Assembly (NCBI GenBank): GCA_021805725.1
Contig: JAJZEH010000041.1
Location: forward strand, 73,401-137,400
Source: Pseudomonadota bacterium
GTDB taxonomy: Bacteria; Pseudomonadota; Gammaproteobacteria; Burkholderiales; Ferrovaceae
DNA length: 64,000 nt
Direction of reading: 5' to 3'
Below, in pieces: positions 31,133 to 40,918 of the stretch. The first letter of the stretch is position 1; each line of letters starts with the position of its first letter. The translations under genes and the position numbers were made by a program. The notes beneath the pieces are model-generated. The model saw nothing but the letters and a program-made list of their open reading frames with translations. It ran no database searches and had not been told where the DNA came from.

Positions 31133-31905
31133 CGCGCCAGGCCCGGATATAATTTCGCGGCCATCACGAGCATCAGCAAAAACACTGCGGCCATGATGCC
31201 AAAATCCAGCAAGATCCCATGGACGCTGTGCCCCCCCAGGATCATGGCGCCGCGCAAGGCATCCACCAGATAACTCAGCGGATTGAGGCGGGCCACCACC
31301 CTCAGCCAGTCCGGCATCATTTCCAGCGGATAAATTGCATTGCTCGCAAAGAACAACGGCATGGTCAGCACCTGGCCGATGCCCATGAACCGTTCGCGCG
31401 TTTTGACGATGCAGGCAATGATCAGGGAGAAGGTGGAGAAGATGCAGGAGCCCAGAATCACGGCCAGCAACACCTCCACGATGGCCCCGATCTCCCAGCG
31501 CAGGTGTATGTCCAGCAGCCAGGCAACGACATACACGATGACAGCCTGCACGAGGCCCCGCAGGCCCGCAGAAAGCGCCTTGCCCAGCACCAGGGCACTG
31601 CGGTGTGCCGGTGACACCAGGAGTTTCTGGACAATGCCAAGATCGCGTTCCCAAATGACGGCTATGCCATAAAAAATGGCGCTGAACAGGACGCTTTGCG
31701 CCAGGATGCCCGGCGTCATGAACGCCAGGTAAGTGATGTCCCCGGTGGGAATGGCCCGCATGCGACTGAATACCTGGCCAAAAATGACCAACCAGAGTAC
31801 CGGCTGAATGGCGCGAGAGAACATCTCCGTGGGATCACGCGCAATTTTGTGAAGCTCTGCCACGCTCACGGCTGCGCTTTCCTTGAAAAAGTTCAGCATG
31901 GCCAT
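31129..31905 (-). CDS. ABC-2 type transporter permease
   Basis: A 258-residue ABC-2 permease with about six membrane helices and the family C-terminal region PLEMMPDWLRVVARLNPLSYLVDALRG. It starts at the ATG at 31905, sharing one base with the stop of the ATPase gene (TGATG). The long open extension upstream lies within the ATPase gene. With the ATPase it forms a DrrAB/NodIJ-like exporter, usually for drugs, polyketides or glycolipids; substrate unknown. Confidence 0.88.
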   Translation of the reverse strand: MAMLNFFKESAAVSVAELHKIARDPTEMFSRAIQPVLWLVIFGQVFSRMRAIPTGDITYLAFMTPGILAQSVLFSAIFYGIAVIWERDLGIVQKLLVSPAHRSALVLGKALSAGLRGLVQAVIVYVVAWLLDIHLRWEIGAIVEVLLAVILGSCIFSTFSLIIACIVKTRERFMGIGQVLTMPLFFASNAIYPLEMMPDWLRVVARLNPLSYLVDALRGAMILGGHSVHGILLDFGIMAAVFLLMLVMAAKLYPGLAR

Positions 31906-32702
31906 CACCCCAGTCGCTGCATGGTTGTGCGTGCCTGTCGGACCTCGCGATAGCTTCCGCTTTCCTGGATGGTGCCCCCGCTGAAGGCCGCAAATACGTC
32001 GTCCAGCGTGGCCTCGGGCCCTACTCTTCCCTTGAGATCCAGCGGGCTGCCGGTAACGCCGATCACGCCCTGATGCAAAATTGCCAGCGTGTCGCACAGC
32101 ATATCGGCCTCTTCCATGTCATGGGTTGTCAACAGGATGGTCATGCCGTAATCCCGCCGCAGGGCCTGCAAACGCTCCCAAACCGCCCTGCGTGCCACGG
32201 GGTCCAGCCCGATGCTGGGCTCGTCCAGAAACAGGACCTCAGGGTGATGCAGCATGGCCTGGGCCAGTTCCAGGCGCCGGATCATGCCCCCCGAGTAGGT
32301 TTTCACCAACTTGTGCGAGACCTCGGACAACCCTGAAAAATCCAGGGCCTCTGCGATTCGCGTCTTGCGCAGGGTGCCCGTCATGCCATACAACCGTGCC
32401 GAGAGGGTAAGATTTTCGAATGCGGTCAAAGCCCCATCGGCGGAGAGCATCTGCGGCACGTAGCCGATTCGCCTGCGCACTTCCACGGGAGCCCGGACGA
32501 TATCAAAACCCGCAACCCGGGCCGTGCCGGAGCTGGGCTGGAGCAATGTGGTCAGCATCTTGATGGCCGTGCTTTTTCCTGCGCCATTGGGACCCAGCAA
32601 CCCGAAAATGTTTTGTTGGGGAACCGTCAGATCGATCCGGTCCACTGCGGTGAAGCTGCCAAATCGCCGTGTCAGCGCGCTGGTTTCAATGGCTGAGGGC
32701 AT
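31905..32702 (-). CDS. ABC transporter ATP-binding protein (DrrA/NodI-like)
   Basis: A 265-residue ATPase subunit. Walker A is GPNGAGKST (about 37-45), the signature is TYSGGMIRRLELAQAM, and Walker B is LFLDEPSIGLDP, followed by an H-loop TTHDMEEAD. The alignment is closest to daunorubicin-resistance-type ATPases. It is coupled to the permease by a one-base overlap. It lies about 60 bp downstream of the alpha-glucan phosphorylase gene on the same strand. Confidence 0.92.
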   Translation of the reverse strand: MPSAIETSALTRRFGSFTAVDRIDLTVPQQNIFGLLGPNGAGKSTAIKMLTTLLQPSSGTARVAGFDIVRAPVEVRRRIGYVPQMLSADGALTAFENLTLSARLYGMTGTLRKTRIAEALDFSGLSEVSHKLVKTYSGGMIRRLELAQAMLHHPEVLFLDEPSIGLDPVARRAVWERLQALRRDYGMTILLTTHDMEEADMLCDTLAILHQGVIGVTGSPLDLKGRVGPEATLDDVFAAFSGGTIQESGSYREVRQARTTMQRLG

Positions 32703-32759
32703 TTGTTCCAGGGGCGCGCTTCACAAGGCTGAAGCATGAAAGTGACTGGGTTGAAAGCA

Positions 32760-35285
32760 TCATTTCTCCCAATGGATCAAACCCAGTTCCAGGGGCAGGC
32801 GGGCCTGTGGATGAAAAGGCAGGATGCGCACGGTATAGTGCGTGACGGGGCGCCGCACCTCGACCCAGCCTTCATAGTGATAGGCGCCCAGAGCGCCCAG
32901 CAAGGGTTCTCCGCGTTTCATGGCAATCCGCTCCGCGCCTTCCTGATCAGACAGGGCCTCGGCATACAACTCTGGTCGCACATCGTCCACTCCCAGGCCG
33001 TCCAGATAGACTTCGGCAACAAAATGATACTGCGCGCCTTCGGTCTGTCGCGTAACGGCGCCAATGCGCACTTGAGACCAGTGATGCTGCACCCGTTCCA
33101 ACCAATGCTGCAAGTCGTGGGCCAGTAGTGCATGCCCGGCAGCACGGGCCCGATGATCCGCAGCCGCCGGCAGGTAGTAGCGTTCGGCGTATTGGCGCAA
33201 CATGCGGTTGGTGGAAAAACGCCCCGTCAGACCAGCCATGCTCTCCCTCATGCGGGAAAGCCAAGCCTGGGGAATGCCCTGTGGGTCGCGTTGGTAAAAG
33301 GCCGGCACCACTTCCTGCTCCAGCAGGCAAAACATGGTCTCGGCTTCGGCCCGATCCCACCCAGGATCGCTACCGTGCTCGGCGCCGTCACCCAAGGCCC
33401 AGCCCAGCGAGGGGTTCCACGCCTCGGCCCACCAACCATCAAGTTCGGACAGATTAAGCCCGCCATTTACCAGCACCTTCATGCCACTGGTACCTGAAGC
33501 CTCCCAGGGGCGGCGCGGCGTATTGAGCCACAAGTCCACGCCATGCACCAGTTCGGAAGCGACACTCATGTCATAGTCTTCCACAAACACCGCATGGGGG
33601 CGCACGTTGGGGCGGTTGAGGAACTCAGACCAGGCCAGAATCATGCGCTGGCCTTCGATATCCTGCGGGTGCGCCTTGCCAGCGATGACAAGCTGCACTG
33701 GCTGACGCGCGTCGGTCAGCAGTCGTTCCAGGCGCTCGGGCTGCTCCAGCAACAGGTTGGGCCGCTTGTAGGACGCAAAGCGACGCGCAAAGCCCAGGGT
33801 AAGCGCATCGGGATCGAGCATGTCACGCTGTTGAGGATAAGTGTTGGCGGGCATGCCGCGCGCAGCCGCCTGTCGACCATAGCGCTGACGCGTCCACGTC
33901 ACCAGGCGATGCCTGGCATTGCACCTCAGGGACCATAGACTTTCGGCAGGGGCGCGCCGAAAATCCTCCTCAAGGTTGGCAAGATCGCCGCGCCAGCGCG
34001 ATTCACCGCACACTTCGGCCCAAAAGCGGTCTGCGGCACGGGAGCTCCAGGTGGGCACATGCACTCCGTTGGTCACATGCCCCACCGGCACCTCGGCAAT
34101 GGGCCATTGGGGAAAGAGGGGAGCAAAAATCCTGCGACTGACCTGTCCATGCAAACGGCTCACCCCATTGACTGCGGCGCTGCCTCGCAATGCCAGCCAT
34201 GCCATGTTGAAGGGCTCTTCTGCATCCAGCGGATTGACGCGGCCCAATGCCATCAGCCGCTCCAGATCAATGCCAAGATCGCCAGCATAATGGCCCAGGT
34301 ACTGCGCCACCAACTGCGGCGAAAAACAATCGAAACCATCTGCCACGGGCGTATGGGTCGTGAACAGATTGCCCACCCTCGTCGCCCATAATGCGGTGGC
34401 GAAGTCCACGCCAAAATCGGAAATGAAATGACGCGCCCGCTCCAGCACTGCAAATGCCGCGTGGCCTTCGTTGAGGTGACAAACCTCGAAACGGAAATCC
34501 AGTTCACGGAGCAATCGCGAGCCGCCGATGCCCAACACCATCTCCTGCTGGATTCTCAGCTCGGGGCCGCCGCCATAAAGTTCTGAGGTAATGCCCCGGT
34601 CACGCGGATCGTTGAGTGGATCGTTGCTGTCGAGCAAATAGAGCATGACGCGCCCCACCCGCACCTGCCACACGCGCAAGACCAGCAATCGGCCCGGCAT
34701 GTCCAGAACGATGCGCAGCCATTCGTTGTCGGCATTGAGCGCCGGCATTACCGGCAGCCACAGGGGGTCGTTAAAGGGGAAAAACGCCAGCTGCTCGCCG
34801 TGGGCATCGAGGCTTTGGCGAAAATAGCCCTGTTGGTAGAGCAGCCCAATCCCGACCATGGGCAAACCCATGTCGCTTGCGGTCTTGATGTAGTCCCCGG
34901 CAAGAATGCCGAGCCCGCCGGAATAAATCGGCAAGGCCCGGGACAGGCCAAACTCCATGCTGAAGTAGGCAACCCCACCCAGCTTGTCATTCCCGTGGGT
35001 TCGTGCCAGCCAGGTGGGCGCTTCGAGATAGGCACGCCGCTCTTCCACGACGCGTTGCAGCTGTGCAATGAATTCCGGGTTGGCAGTGAGCGCCTCGAGG
35101 CGCGCGCGGGAAACCGTACCCAGAATCAGCAGGGGGTTACCGGTGGCCTCCCACAGCGGAAGATCTACCATGCGCCACAGTTCCTTGGCGGCAGTGCTCC
35201 AGTTGGCACGCAAATCCAGGGAGAGCTCCACGAGCGGTTGTAGCGCCGTGGGCAATTCCCTGGGTATGAAGTGCTGGAGCGCCAT
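32760..35285 (-). CDS. glgP: Alpha-glucan phosphorylase (DUF3417-containing type)
   Basis: An 841-residue glycosyltransferase family 35 enzyme that releases glucose-1-phosphate from glycogen or maltodextrins. It has the N-terminal DUF3417 region (RANWSTAAKELWRMVDLPLWEATGNPL), the long-form features of the archaeal/bacterial subgroup, and the pyridoxal-phosphate site region PWEASGTSGMKVLVNGG (about 606-622). AGDYIKTASDMGLPMVGIGL is the substrate-site loop. No other glycogen genes are in the window. Family call is firm; physiological glucan is inferred. Confidence 0.92.
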   Translation of the reverse strand: MALQHFIPRELPTALQPLVELSLDLRANWSTAAKELWRMVDLPLWEATGNPLLILGTVSRARLEALTANPEFIAQLQRVVEERRAYLEAPTWLARTHGNDKLGGVAYFSMEFGLSRALPIYSGGLGILAGDYIKTASDMGLPMVGIGLLYQQGYFRQSLDAHGEQLAFFPFNDPLWLPVMPALNADNEWLRIVLDMPGRLLVLRVWQVRVGRVMLYLLDSNDPLNDPRDRGITSELYGGGPELRIQQEMVLGIGGSRLLRELDFRFEVCHLNEGHAAFAVLERARHFISDFGVDFATALWATRVGNLFTTHTPVADGFDCFSPQLVAQYLGHYAGDLGIDLERLMALGRVNPLDAEEPFNMAWLALRGSAAVNGVSRLHGQVSRRIFAPLFPQWPIAEVPVGHVTNGVHVPTWSSRAADRFWAEVCGESRWRGDLANLEEDFRRAPAESLWSLRCNARHRLVTWTRQRYGRQAAARGMPANTYPQQRDMLDPDALTLGFARRFASYKRPNLLLEQPERLERLLTDARQPVQLVIAGKAHPQDIEGQRMILAWSEFLNRPNVRPHAVFVEDYDMSVASELVHGVDLWLNTPRRPWEASGTSGMKVLVNGGLNLSELDGWWAEAWNPSLGWALGDGAEHGSDPGWDRAEAETMFCLLEQEVVPAFYQRDPQGIPQAWLSRMRESMAGLTGRFSTNRMLRQYAERYYLPAAADHRARAAGHALLAHDLQHWLERVQHHWSQVRIGAVTRQTEGAQYHFVAEVYLDGLGVDDVRPELYAEALSDQEGAERIAMKRGEPLLGALGAYHYEGWVEVRRPVTHYTVRILPFHPQARLPLELGLIHWEK

Positions 35286-35325
35286 AAAAGTCCGGTAGGT
35301 CTTTACTCCAGATCATGCATGGGGA

Positions 35326-36087
35326 TCAGGGATAATCCTGACGCGTTGGACGGACCATGATGTCGCTGATGTGTACATGGGGCGGTTGCGACACAATGAC
35401 GTGAATCGCGTTGGCGATATCCTCTCCATGCAGCAACGGGCCGAATTTTTCGTTGAAGGACTGTACGGTGCTGTCGCTGTAGCCCGCGGCGTCCTGAAAG
35501 CCGCTGACCACGATCCCCGGTTCCACCAGCGAAACGCGCACGCCCCTGGAGCCTATTTCGCGACGCAACCCCTCCGCCAGCGAATGCACGGCAAACTTGG
35601 TGGCACCGTAGACCGCACTGTACGGCGAGATGTGCCGTCCCACCACCGACCCAATGATCACGATATCCGCGGCCCGATCGGGGTAGCCGGACCGCTGCGC
35701 TTCAACCATTCTAGCAGCTGCCTTCTGTAAAAGGGCAAGGGTCCCCGTGACGTTGAGCTTGAGGATTTCCTCGAACTTCGACAAGTCGGCATCCTTCACA
35801 GACCCGCCCAGGCCGCGTCCGGCATTGGCCACCACAATGTCAGCGGGCCCGCCAAATCGTTCGTGGGCCGCGGCAAAGAGGCGATCGAGCAATGCATCCT
35901 CAGAGGCGTCCCCGGCAACGCCACAAAATGCCGGTCCCAATTCCTTTTCCAGGGCTTGCAGTCTAGTAGCGCTTCGGGCATTGCCCACAACGGCAATACC
36001 GCTGGCCACAAATTTTCTGGCAGTGGCCTCGCCAATGCCAGAGCTTGCCCCGGTGACAATGGCAATCCGCGATTGATGGTCAGACAT
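35326..36087 (-). CDS. Short-chain dehydrogenase/reductase
   Basis: A 253-residue SDR oxidoreductase. The nucleotide site is TGASSGIG (about 12-19), NAG is at about 90, and the catalytic serine, tyrosine and lysine are in IIGSVVGRHISPYSAVYGATK. It ends with an NADP-type fold typical of YdfG-like 3-hydroxy acid dehydrogenases. The ATG at 36087 is preceded by AGAGG; another ATG is two codons upstream. It overlaps the OYE gene by 8 nt, so it is part of the arsR-OYE-SDR unit. Confidence 0.88.
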   Translation of the reverse strand: MSDHQSRIAIVTGASSGIGEATARKFVASGIAVVGNARSATRLQALEKELGPAFCGVAGDASEDALLDRLFAAAHERFGGPADIVVANAGRGLGGSVKDADLSKFEEILKLNVTGTLALLQKAAARMVEAQRSGYPDRAADIVIIGSVVGRHISPYSAVYGATKFAVHSLAEGLRREIGSRGVRVSLVEPGIVVSGFQDAAGYSDSTVQSFNEKFGPLLHGEDIANAIHVIVSQPPHVHISDIMVRPTRQDYP

Positions 36088-37165
36088 GGGCATCAACCTC
36101 TTCAGCGAAGGCCGGATAATCGGTATACCCAACGGCACGATCCTGCAGGCCGTAACCATAGAAAGTTTCAGGATGGAATGGGTTGAGCGGGGCATCAAGA
36201 TGCAGACGACGCGGCAAATCCGGGTTGGAGATGAACTCCTTGCCAAAAGCCACGGCATCAGCCTCTCCGGCAACCAGCACCCGCTGTGCGGACTCCTGAT
36301 TGAACCCTTCGTTGGCGATGAGCACGCCGCCGAAACGCTGCTTCAATGCCGGGCTAATCCGGTTTTCCCCAAGGGATTCCCTGGTAAAGATGAACGCAAT
36401 GCCACGCTGGCCCAGTTGTTCCGCCACATAGCCAAACGTACCCAGGGGATTTGAATCGCCCATGGTGTGCGCATCACCGCGCGGCGCAAGATGCACTCCA
36501 ACCCGGCCCGCGCCCCAAACGGCGATGGCCGCATCTGTCACTTCCAGCAGCAATCTGGCGCGATTTTCCACGCTACCGCCGTAGGCATCGCTGCGCTTGT
36601 TGGTGCTGTCCTGCAGGAACTGATCGAGCAAATAGCCGTTGGCGCCATGGATTTCAACGCCGTCAAACCCTGCACGCATGGCATTTTCTGCGCCCTTGCG
36701 ATAGGCCGCAACAATGCCGGGAATCTCGTCGGTATCCAGTGCGCGGGGCGTTACATAGTCCCGCTGGGGGCGCAACAGGCTGACATGGCCTTGGGGTGCG
36801 ATGGCGCTGGGAGCCACCGGTAGCTCCCCATTGAGATAATCGGGATGCGAGATGCGACCTACGTGCCACAGCTGCATAAAAATCCGCCCACCGGAAGCAT
36901 GTACGGCATTTGTGACGCGCTTCCAGCCTTCCACCTGCTCTTCCGACCAGATACCCGGCGTATCAGGATAGCCCACGCCCTGGGGCGAAACGGAGGTGGC
37001 CTCGCTCAGAATCAATCCGGCTCCGGCACGCTGGGCATAGTACCGCGCCATCAGGGCATTGGGCACGCGCCCCGCATCGGCGCGGCAGCGCGTCAGGGGG
37101 GCCATCACGATGCGGTTGGGCAAATTCAGATCGCCCACTTGAATGGGCTGAAACAAAGGGTTCAT
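36080..37165 (-). CDS. Old yellow enzyme family ene-reductase (NemA-like)
   Basis: A 361-residue FMN-dependent OYE that reduces activated alkenes, quinones or nitro compounds. MNPLFQPIQVGDLNLPNRIVMAPLTRCRA opens the barrel; the substrate-binding H/N pair is in EIHGANGYLLDQF and YGGSVENRARLLLEV follows. The ATG at 37165 has AGGAG upstream. It lies 28 bp downstream of the arsR-type gene, resembling nemRA-style redox- or electrophile-responsive operons (inference). Confidence 0.92.
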   Translation of the reverse strand: MNPLFQPIQVGDLNLPNRIVMAPLTRCRADAGRVPNALMARYYAQRAGAGLILSEATSVSPQGVGYPDTPGIWSEEQVEGWKRVTNAVHASGGRIFMQLWHVGRISHPDYLNGELPVAPSAIAPQGHVSLLRPQRDYVTPRALDTDEIPGIVAAYRKGAENAMRAGFDGVEIHGANGYLLDQFLQDSTNKRSDAYGGSVENRARLLLEVTDAAIAVWGAGRVGVHLAPRGDAHTMGDSNPLGTFGYVAEQLGQRGIAFIFTRESLGENRISPALKQRFGGVLIANEGFNQESAQRVLVAGEADAVAFGKEFISNPDLPRRLHLDAPLNPFHPETFYGYGLQDRAVGYTDYPAFAEEVDAHV

Positions 37166-37193
37166 GGAGTCTCCTGATTTCAATGTTGAAAGT

Positions 37194-37508
37194 TTAAAGG
37201 TCGTTTTGAATGCGCTTGAGAAACTCTGCAATCAGGGTTTCGTTGCGGGAATAAAAAATCCACTGGCCCACCTTTCGGGTCGTGACGAGCCCGGTGCGCT
37301 GCAAGGTGGCAAGATGGGCCGAAATGGTGGACTGGGAAAGATCTGCCCGTTCAAAAATTTTTCCGGCGCAAACCCCCAGTTCAAACGAATGCTCCTGGGA
37401 GGCAAAGGATTTCTGCGGCGTTTTCAACCAGTGCAGAATTTCCCTGCGCACCGGGTGAGCCAACGCCTTGATGACGTCATCAAGGTCAGGAGTGGTTTGG
37501 TTCGCCAT
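37194..37508 (-). CDS. ArsR family transcriptional regulator
   Basis: A 104-residue winged-helix regulator: ALAHPVRREILHWL begins the domain and LSQSTISAHLATLQRTGLVTTRKVGQWIFYS forms the recognition helix and wing. A cysteine in LGVCAGKIF (about 46) could serve as a sensor residue, as could the acidic N-terminal region; no canonical CxC metal site is present. It is first in the arsR-OYE-SDR operon and probably autoregulates through the inverted repeat at 37549-37572. Confidence 0.9.
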   Translation of the reverse strand: MANQTTPDLDDVIKALAHPVRREILHWLKTPQKSFASQEHSFELGVCAGKIFERADLSQSTISAHLATLQRTGLVTTRKVGQWIFYSRNETLIAEFLKRIQNDL

Positions 37509-37548
37509 GGGGCGTTCAGCCGGAAAAGTGAATGCGACATGATAACCT

Positions 37549-37572
37549 ATATTTCGATGAAATACGAAATAT
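37549..37572. promoter_or_regulatory. Putative ArsR operator
   Basis: Perfect 8-bp arms, ATATTTCG (37549-37556) and CGAAATAT (37565-37572), separated by 8 bp, lie 41 bp upstream of the ArsR-type start codon and about 100 bp upstream of the divergent GGDEF gene. The length and AT-rich arms are typical of dimeric winged-helix repressors. Confidence 0.6.
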
Positions 37573-37670
37573 AAATCGATATAACAAGAAATACATTTTT
37601 ACATCCAGGAAACCTGGAACGATTTCATGGGTAGAATAGATCCAAAGACAAGAAGAACAGAAGGTGTAGC

Positions 37671-38642
37671 ATGACGCAAATGGAACCCAATACCCACCGC
37701 ATCGGGGCTGACGCTACCCTCCTGCAAAGCGACTCGCTTTTCCGTCAGATGTTTGAACGCCATACGGCGGTGATGCTGCTGATTGACCCTGAAAACCGCA
37801 CCATCCTTGATGCCAACATTGCAGCATCGCAATTTTACGGATACCCCCGGGAAGAGTTACGCGGCATGGAAGTAGGTTGCATCAATGCACAACCTGAGTC
37901 AGAAGTGCTGCCGCAACGCCTGCTGGCCATGAAGGGTGAAAAGAACAGTTTCATCTTCGATCATCGGCTTGCCAACCAGGAAATTCGATCCGTGGAAGTC
38001 CACATATCGACGATCCATTACGGGGGCAAGAACCTGTTCTTTTCGATCATTCATGACATCACAGAACGCAAACGCCTCGAGGAGCAGATTCGTGACCTGG
38101 CCTTCTACGACCCCTTGACCAAGCTGCCCAACAGGCGCCTGCTCAATGATCGCCTGGCACAAGCCATGCCTGCCACCAAGCGCAACGGACGTTATGCCGC
38201 ATTGATGCTGCTTGACCTGGATAATTTCAAGGTGGCCAACGACACGTACGGGCACGCGGCAGGCGACATGCTGCTGGTGGAAGTGGCCCTGCGACTGAAA
38301 AGCTGCGTACGCGAAATCGATACCGTGGCACGCTTTGGCGGAGATGAATTCGTCGTCCTTTTGAGCCAGCTGGACCTGGATAAAGCCACCTCGATTTCGC
38401 AGGCCGCAACCATTGCGGAAAAAGTCAGGACACGACTGGCAGAACCCTATTTTTCCAACGTCCGGCAGGATGACCGCGGGGTACCGCTCATCGAATATTC
38501 CTGTACCCCAAGCATTGGTCTGGTTGTTTTCGCCAACCACGAAGCCACGGAAGAGCAGGTGCTGAAGTGGGCGGATGCGGCGATGTATCATGCAAAAGAA
38601 TCCGGAGGAAACCGGACCCTGCTTCACGAAGTCAACCCTTAA
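37671..38642 (+). CDS. PAS-GGDEF diguanylate cyclase
   Basis: A 323-residue c-di-GMP synthase. An N-terminal PAS domain (about 20-135) ends in SIIHDITERKRLEEQ, followed by a GGDEF domain starting DPLTKLPNRRLLNDR. The active site RFGGDEF (223-227) is intact, and R214-D217 (REID) is the inhibitory-site RxxD at the correct spacing. No membrane helix. An AGAAGGTG ribosome site precedes the ATG. It is divergent from the ArsR gene, across the operator, and may share its regulation. Confidence 0.92.
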   Translation: MTQMEPNTHRIGADATLLQSDSLFRQMFERHTAVMLLIDPENRTILDANIAASQFYGYPREELRGMEVGCINAQPESEVLPQRLLAMKGEKNSFIFDHRLANQEIRSVEVHISTIHYGGKNLFFSIIHDITERKRLEEQIRDLAFYDPLTKLPNRRLLNDRLAQAMPATKRNGRYAALMLLDLDNFKVANDTYGHAAGDMLLVEVALRLKSCVREIDTVARFGGDEFVVLLSQLDLDKATSISQAATIAEKVRTRLAEPYFSNVRQDDRGVPLIEYSCTPSIGLVVFANHEATEEQVLKWADAAMYHAKESGGNRTLLHEVNP

Positions 38643-38678
38643 ACACGCAACACCCCATTTACCAAGAAGGACACGATC

Positions 38679-38756
38679 ATGGCCAAAGGACAGCAGCGTA
38701 AGAACAAGGAAGCAAAAAAGCCGAAAAAGCAGAAACCCGCTTCAGGTGCGGCGTAA
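38679..38756 (+). CDS. Small lysine-rich protein, 25 residues
   Basis: A 25-codon ORF with an excellent ribosome site (AAGAAGGA, 7 nt before the ATG). The peptide starts MAKGQQRKNKEAKKPKKQK and ends in a small Ala/Gly tail; it is strongly basic. Near-identical short peptides beginning MAKGQxRxNxExKKPKK are, from memory, found in many proteobacteria, which supports translation. It lies 36 bp after the diguanylate cyclase. Function unknown; a ribosome- or nucleic-acid-binding role is a guess. Confidence 0.65.
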   Translation: MAKGQQRKNKEAKKPKKQKPASGAA

Positions 38757-38940
38757 TCCCCTCCTCCAGGATTTTACGCAGGCGATGTTTTCAGCTTCGG
38801 TGATGAGGTGGCGTGGCCCGGTACTATGCGGGCCATCACAACCTTCGACGCCAGCACGATTTTGAATGTGCTGGAGATTTTGCTACGATCGCTCGCGATA
38901 GCACTCTTTCACAACAGGTCATCGCCGTCGGAGCATTGCC

Positions 38941-40905
38941 ATGGATACTGATCAACCCAACAGTGCCGCCGTCGACACTCCGGCCGAGAAGGAAAATCGC
39001 ATTTCGTCGCGCCGGCGCTTCATTACCACCACACTGGTGGGTGCCACGGGAGGATTGATCGCAGCGGATGCCGTTGCCCTTCAGGATACCCGACCCGACA
39101 ACCACCCCATTGTGGTGCCCAAGGAATTCGAGCTTTCAGCCGAGACACCCTTTCCAAGGATCGACTTCCCGATGACCGGCGCCGACGTCTTCGCTGCGGC
39201 ATGCAAGACAGAGGGTATTGCCGCACTGTTGTGCTGTCCTGGCAACTACAAGGTCGTGCACGCCATGGTGGCGCAGGGCATCCCGGTCTATTCCGGCCGT
39301 AACGAATTGGCCATGTGTGCCGCGGCGGATGCGTTTATCCGCGTCACCGGCGAAATTGCCGCCACCTCAGGCACCGAAGGTCCTGGCTTCACCACCATGA
39401 TTTGCTCCATTGCCACGGCCCACGCGGCCCGAACACCATTGCTGGTATTGGCCAGCAACACCAGCGTGAAGGATGATGACACCGAGGCCGGAATCCAGGT
39501 GGGTTACCAGCAACCCACCACGGTAGGGCTGCGCAAATATGGCAAACGATTGATCACGCCACAACGCGTGCATGAATATGCAGGCTATGCCTTTCGTGAA
39601 CTGCGAACAGGGATTCCGCGACCGGTCCACCTCGACTTCACCAATGAAGTGGCCGACGCCCGCTTCAAGAGCATGGCAGACCTCACATTTTTCTACGACA
39701 AAAGCAAATACCGCACCGAGTCGAAGCCGCATCCCGATCCAGCAGACCTCAAGGCTGCTGTGGACCTGTTGCGCAAGGCCAAGCGCCCCATCATCGTCGC
39801 GAGCACGGGCGTGTTCTACAGCCGTGCCTGGGACCCCTTGCGCAGGCTCTCGGAAAAAGCCAACATTCCAGTGGTTGAATCGGGAGCCATGCGCGGACAA
39901 TTCCCCGACGACCATCCCCTCTCGGCAAACCGCTCACCCGCAGCGTTGAGTAGTGCCGACGTGGTCATGCTGGTGGGGCAATATTGCATGCCCACCATCG
40001 GTGAATATGCGTTTGGGCCGGAAGCGCGCTATATCCGCATCGAACCGGTGGGAGAGGACATCGGGCGCAACCTCCCCATCGACATCGGTATTGTTGCCGA
40101 CGAACGCGCCGCTCTGGCAGCCCTGGCCCACGAAATGCCGGCCATGACCCACCCGGAATGGCTAGCCGAAATCAGGGTGGCACGCGCCAAATTTGAAGCC
40201 GAAAACGAAGCCATTTATCAATTGGGCGCGGCGTATACCGACGCTGTCCACCCAGCCGTGATCAGCAAGCATCTCGCGCAGTTCCTGCAGAACGGCAAAA
40301 TACCAAAAGAGCAGACCACCATCGTGCAAGGTGGTTTTGGCATCGCCCGCTATACCCGGCGTTGGCTGCAGTCCTTCCGCCCCGGCCAGATCATGTGCGG
40401 CAATTACCAATATGGCCCCGTGGGGCTTGACGTTGGCTTTACAGTGGGTGTTGCCGCAGCCGTACGGCAAGGTGCCGGGCTACAGGCGGCCTACAAGGGA
40501 CACCCCGTGGTTTGCATCACGGGAGATGCCGGGTTTGGATATTCCGGCATGGAAGTGGAGACCATGGCCAAATACCGCATGCCGGCTGTCATCGTCCTTT
40601 ACAACAACAACTCCTGGGGCACCTGGTACCCGCAGGCAGACCAGGTCCACAATGCCCCCATTCACCTGTTCCAGGAAAACCTGCGCTACGACAAGATGGC
40701 CGAAGCACTTGGCGGCCGTGGCGAATATGTCACCCGGCCGGAAGAGTTTTTGGGAGCGCTAGAGAGGGCGTGGAACGTCGCCACCACGGAAAGCCTGCCA
40801 GTGGTGATCAATTGCCAGGGCAAGAAGGAATTCTGGTTGCGTTCGAAGACTTCCCCCGGATTTCTGGGCAAGGTCGAACCGGGCTGCATGTCCTATTACC
40901 ACTGA
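38941..40905 (+). CDS. Tat-exported thiamine-diphosphate-dependent enzyme
   Basis: A 654-residue protein of the acetolactate synthase/pyruvate oxidase superfamily preceded by a twin-arginine signal (SRRRFITT at 23-30, then a hydrophobic stretch). The three ThDP-enzyme domains are present: the PYR domain with catalytic glutamate 122 in [14 protein letters not shown], a central domain (about 255-400) and the PP domain with the ThDP/Mg motif GDAGFGYSG (528-536) and NNNSW about 27 residues later. Export of a folded ThDP enzyme to the periplasm is uncommon. It is followed by an unknown small protein and a c-type cytochrome, suggesting electron transfer to heme. Substrate unknown; a 2-oxo acid or hydroxyketone is likely (inference). 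Confidence 0.85.
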   Translation: MDTDQPNSAAVDTPAEKENRISSRRRFITTTLVGATGGLIAADAVALQDTRPDNHPIVVPKEFELSAETPFPRIDFPMTGADVFAAACKTEGIAALLCCPGNYKVVHAMVAQGIPVYSGRNELAMCAAADAFIRVTGEIAATSGTEGPGFTTMICSIATAHAARTPLLVLASNTSVKDDDTEAGIQVGYQQPTTVGLRKYGKRLITPQRVHEYAGYAFRELRTGIPRPVHLDFTNEVADARFKSMADLTFFYDKSKYRTESKPHPDPADLKAAVDLLRKAKRPIIVASTGVFYSRAWDPLRRLSEKANIPVVESGAMRGQFPDDHPLSANRSPAALSSADVVMLVGQYCMPTIGEYAFGPEARYIRIEPVGEDIGRNLPIDIGIVADERAALAALAHEMPAMTHPEWLAEIRVARAKFEAENEAIYQLGAAYTDAVHPAVISKHLAQFLQNGKIPKEQTTIVQGGFGIARYTRRWLQSFRPGQIMCGNYQYGPVGLDVGFTVGVAAAVRQGAGLQAAYKGHPVVCITGDAGFGYSGMEVETMAKYRMPAVIVLYNNNSWGTWYPQADQVHNAPIHLFQENLRYDKMAEALGGRGEYVTRPEEFLGALERAWNVATTESLPVVINCQGKKEFWLRSKTSPGFLGKVEPGCMSYYH

Positions 40906-40918
40906 ACGGACGCGCACC

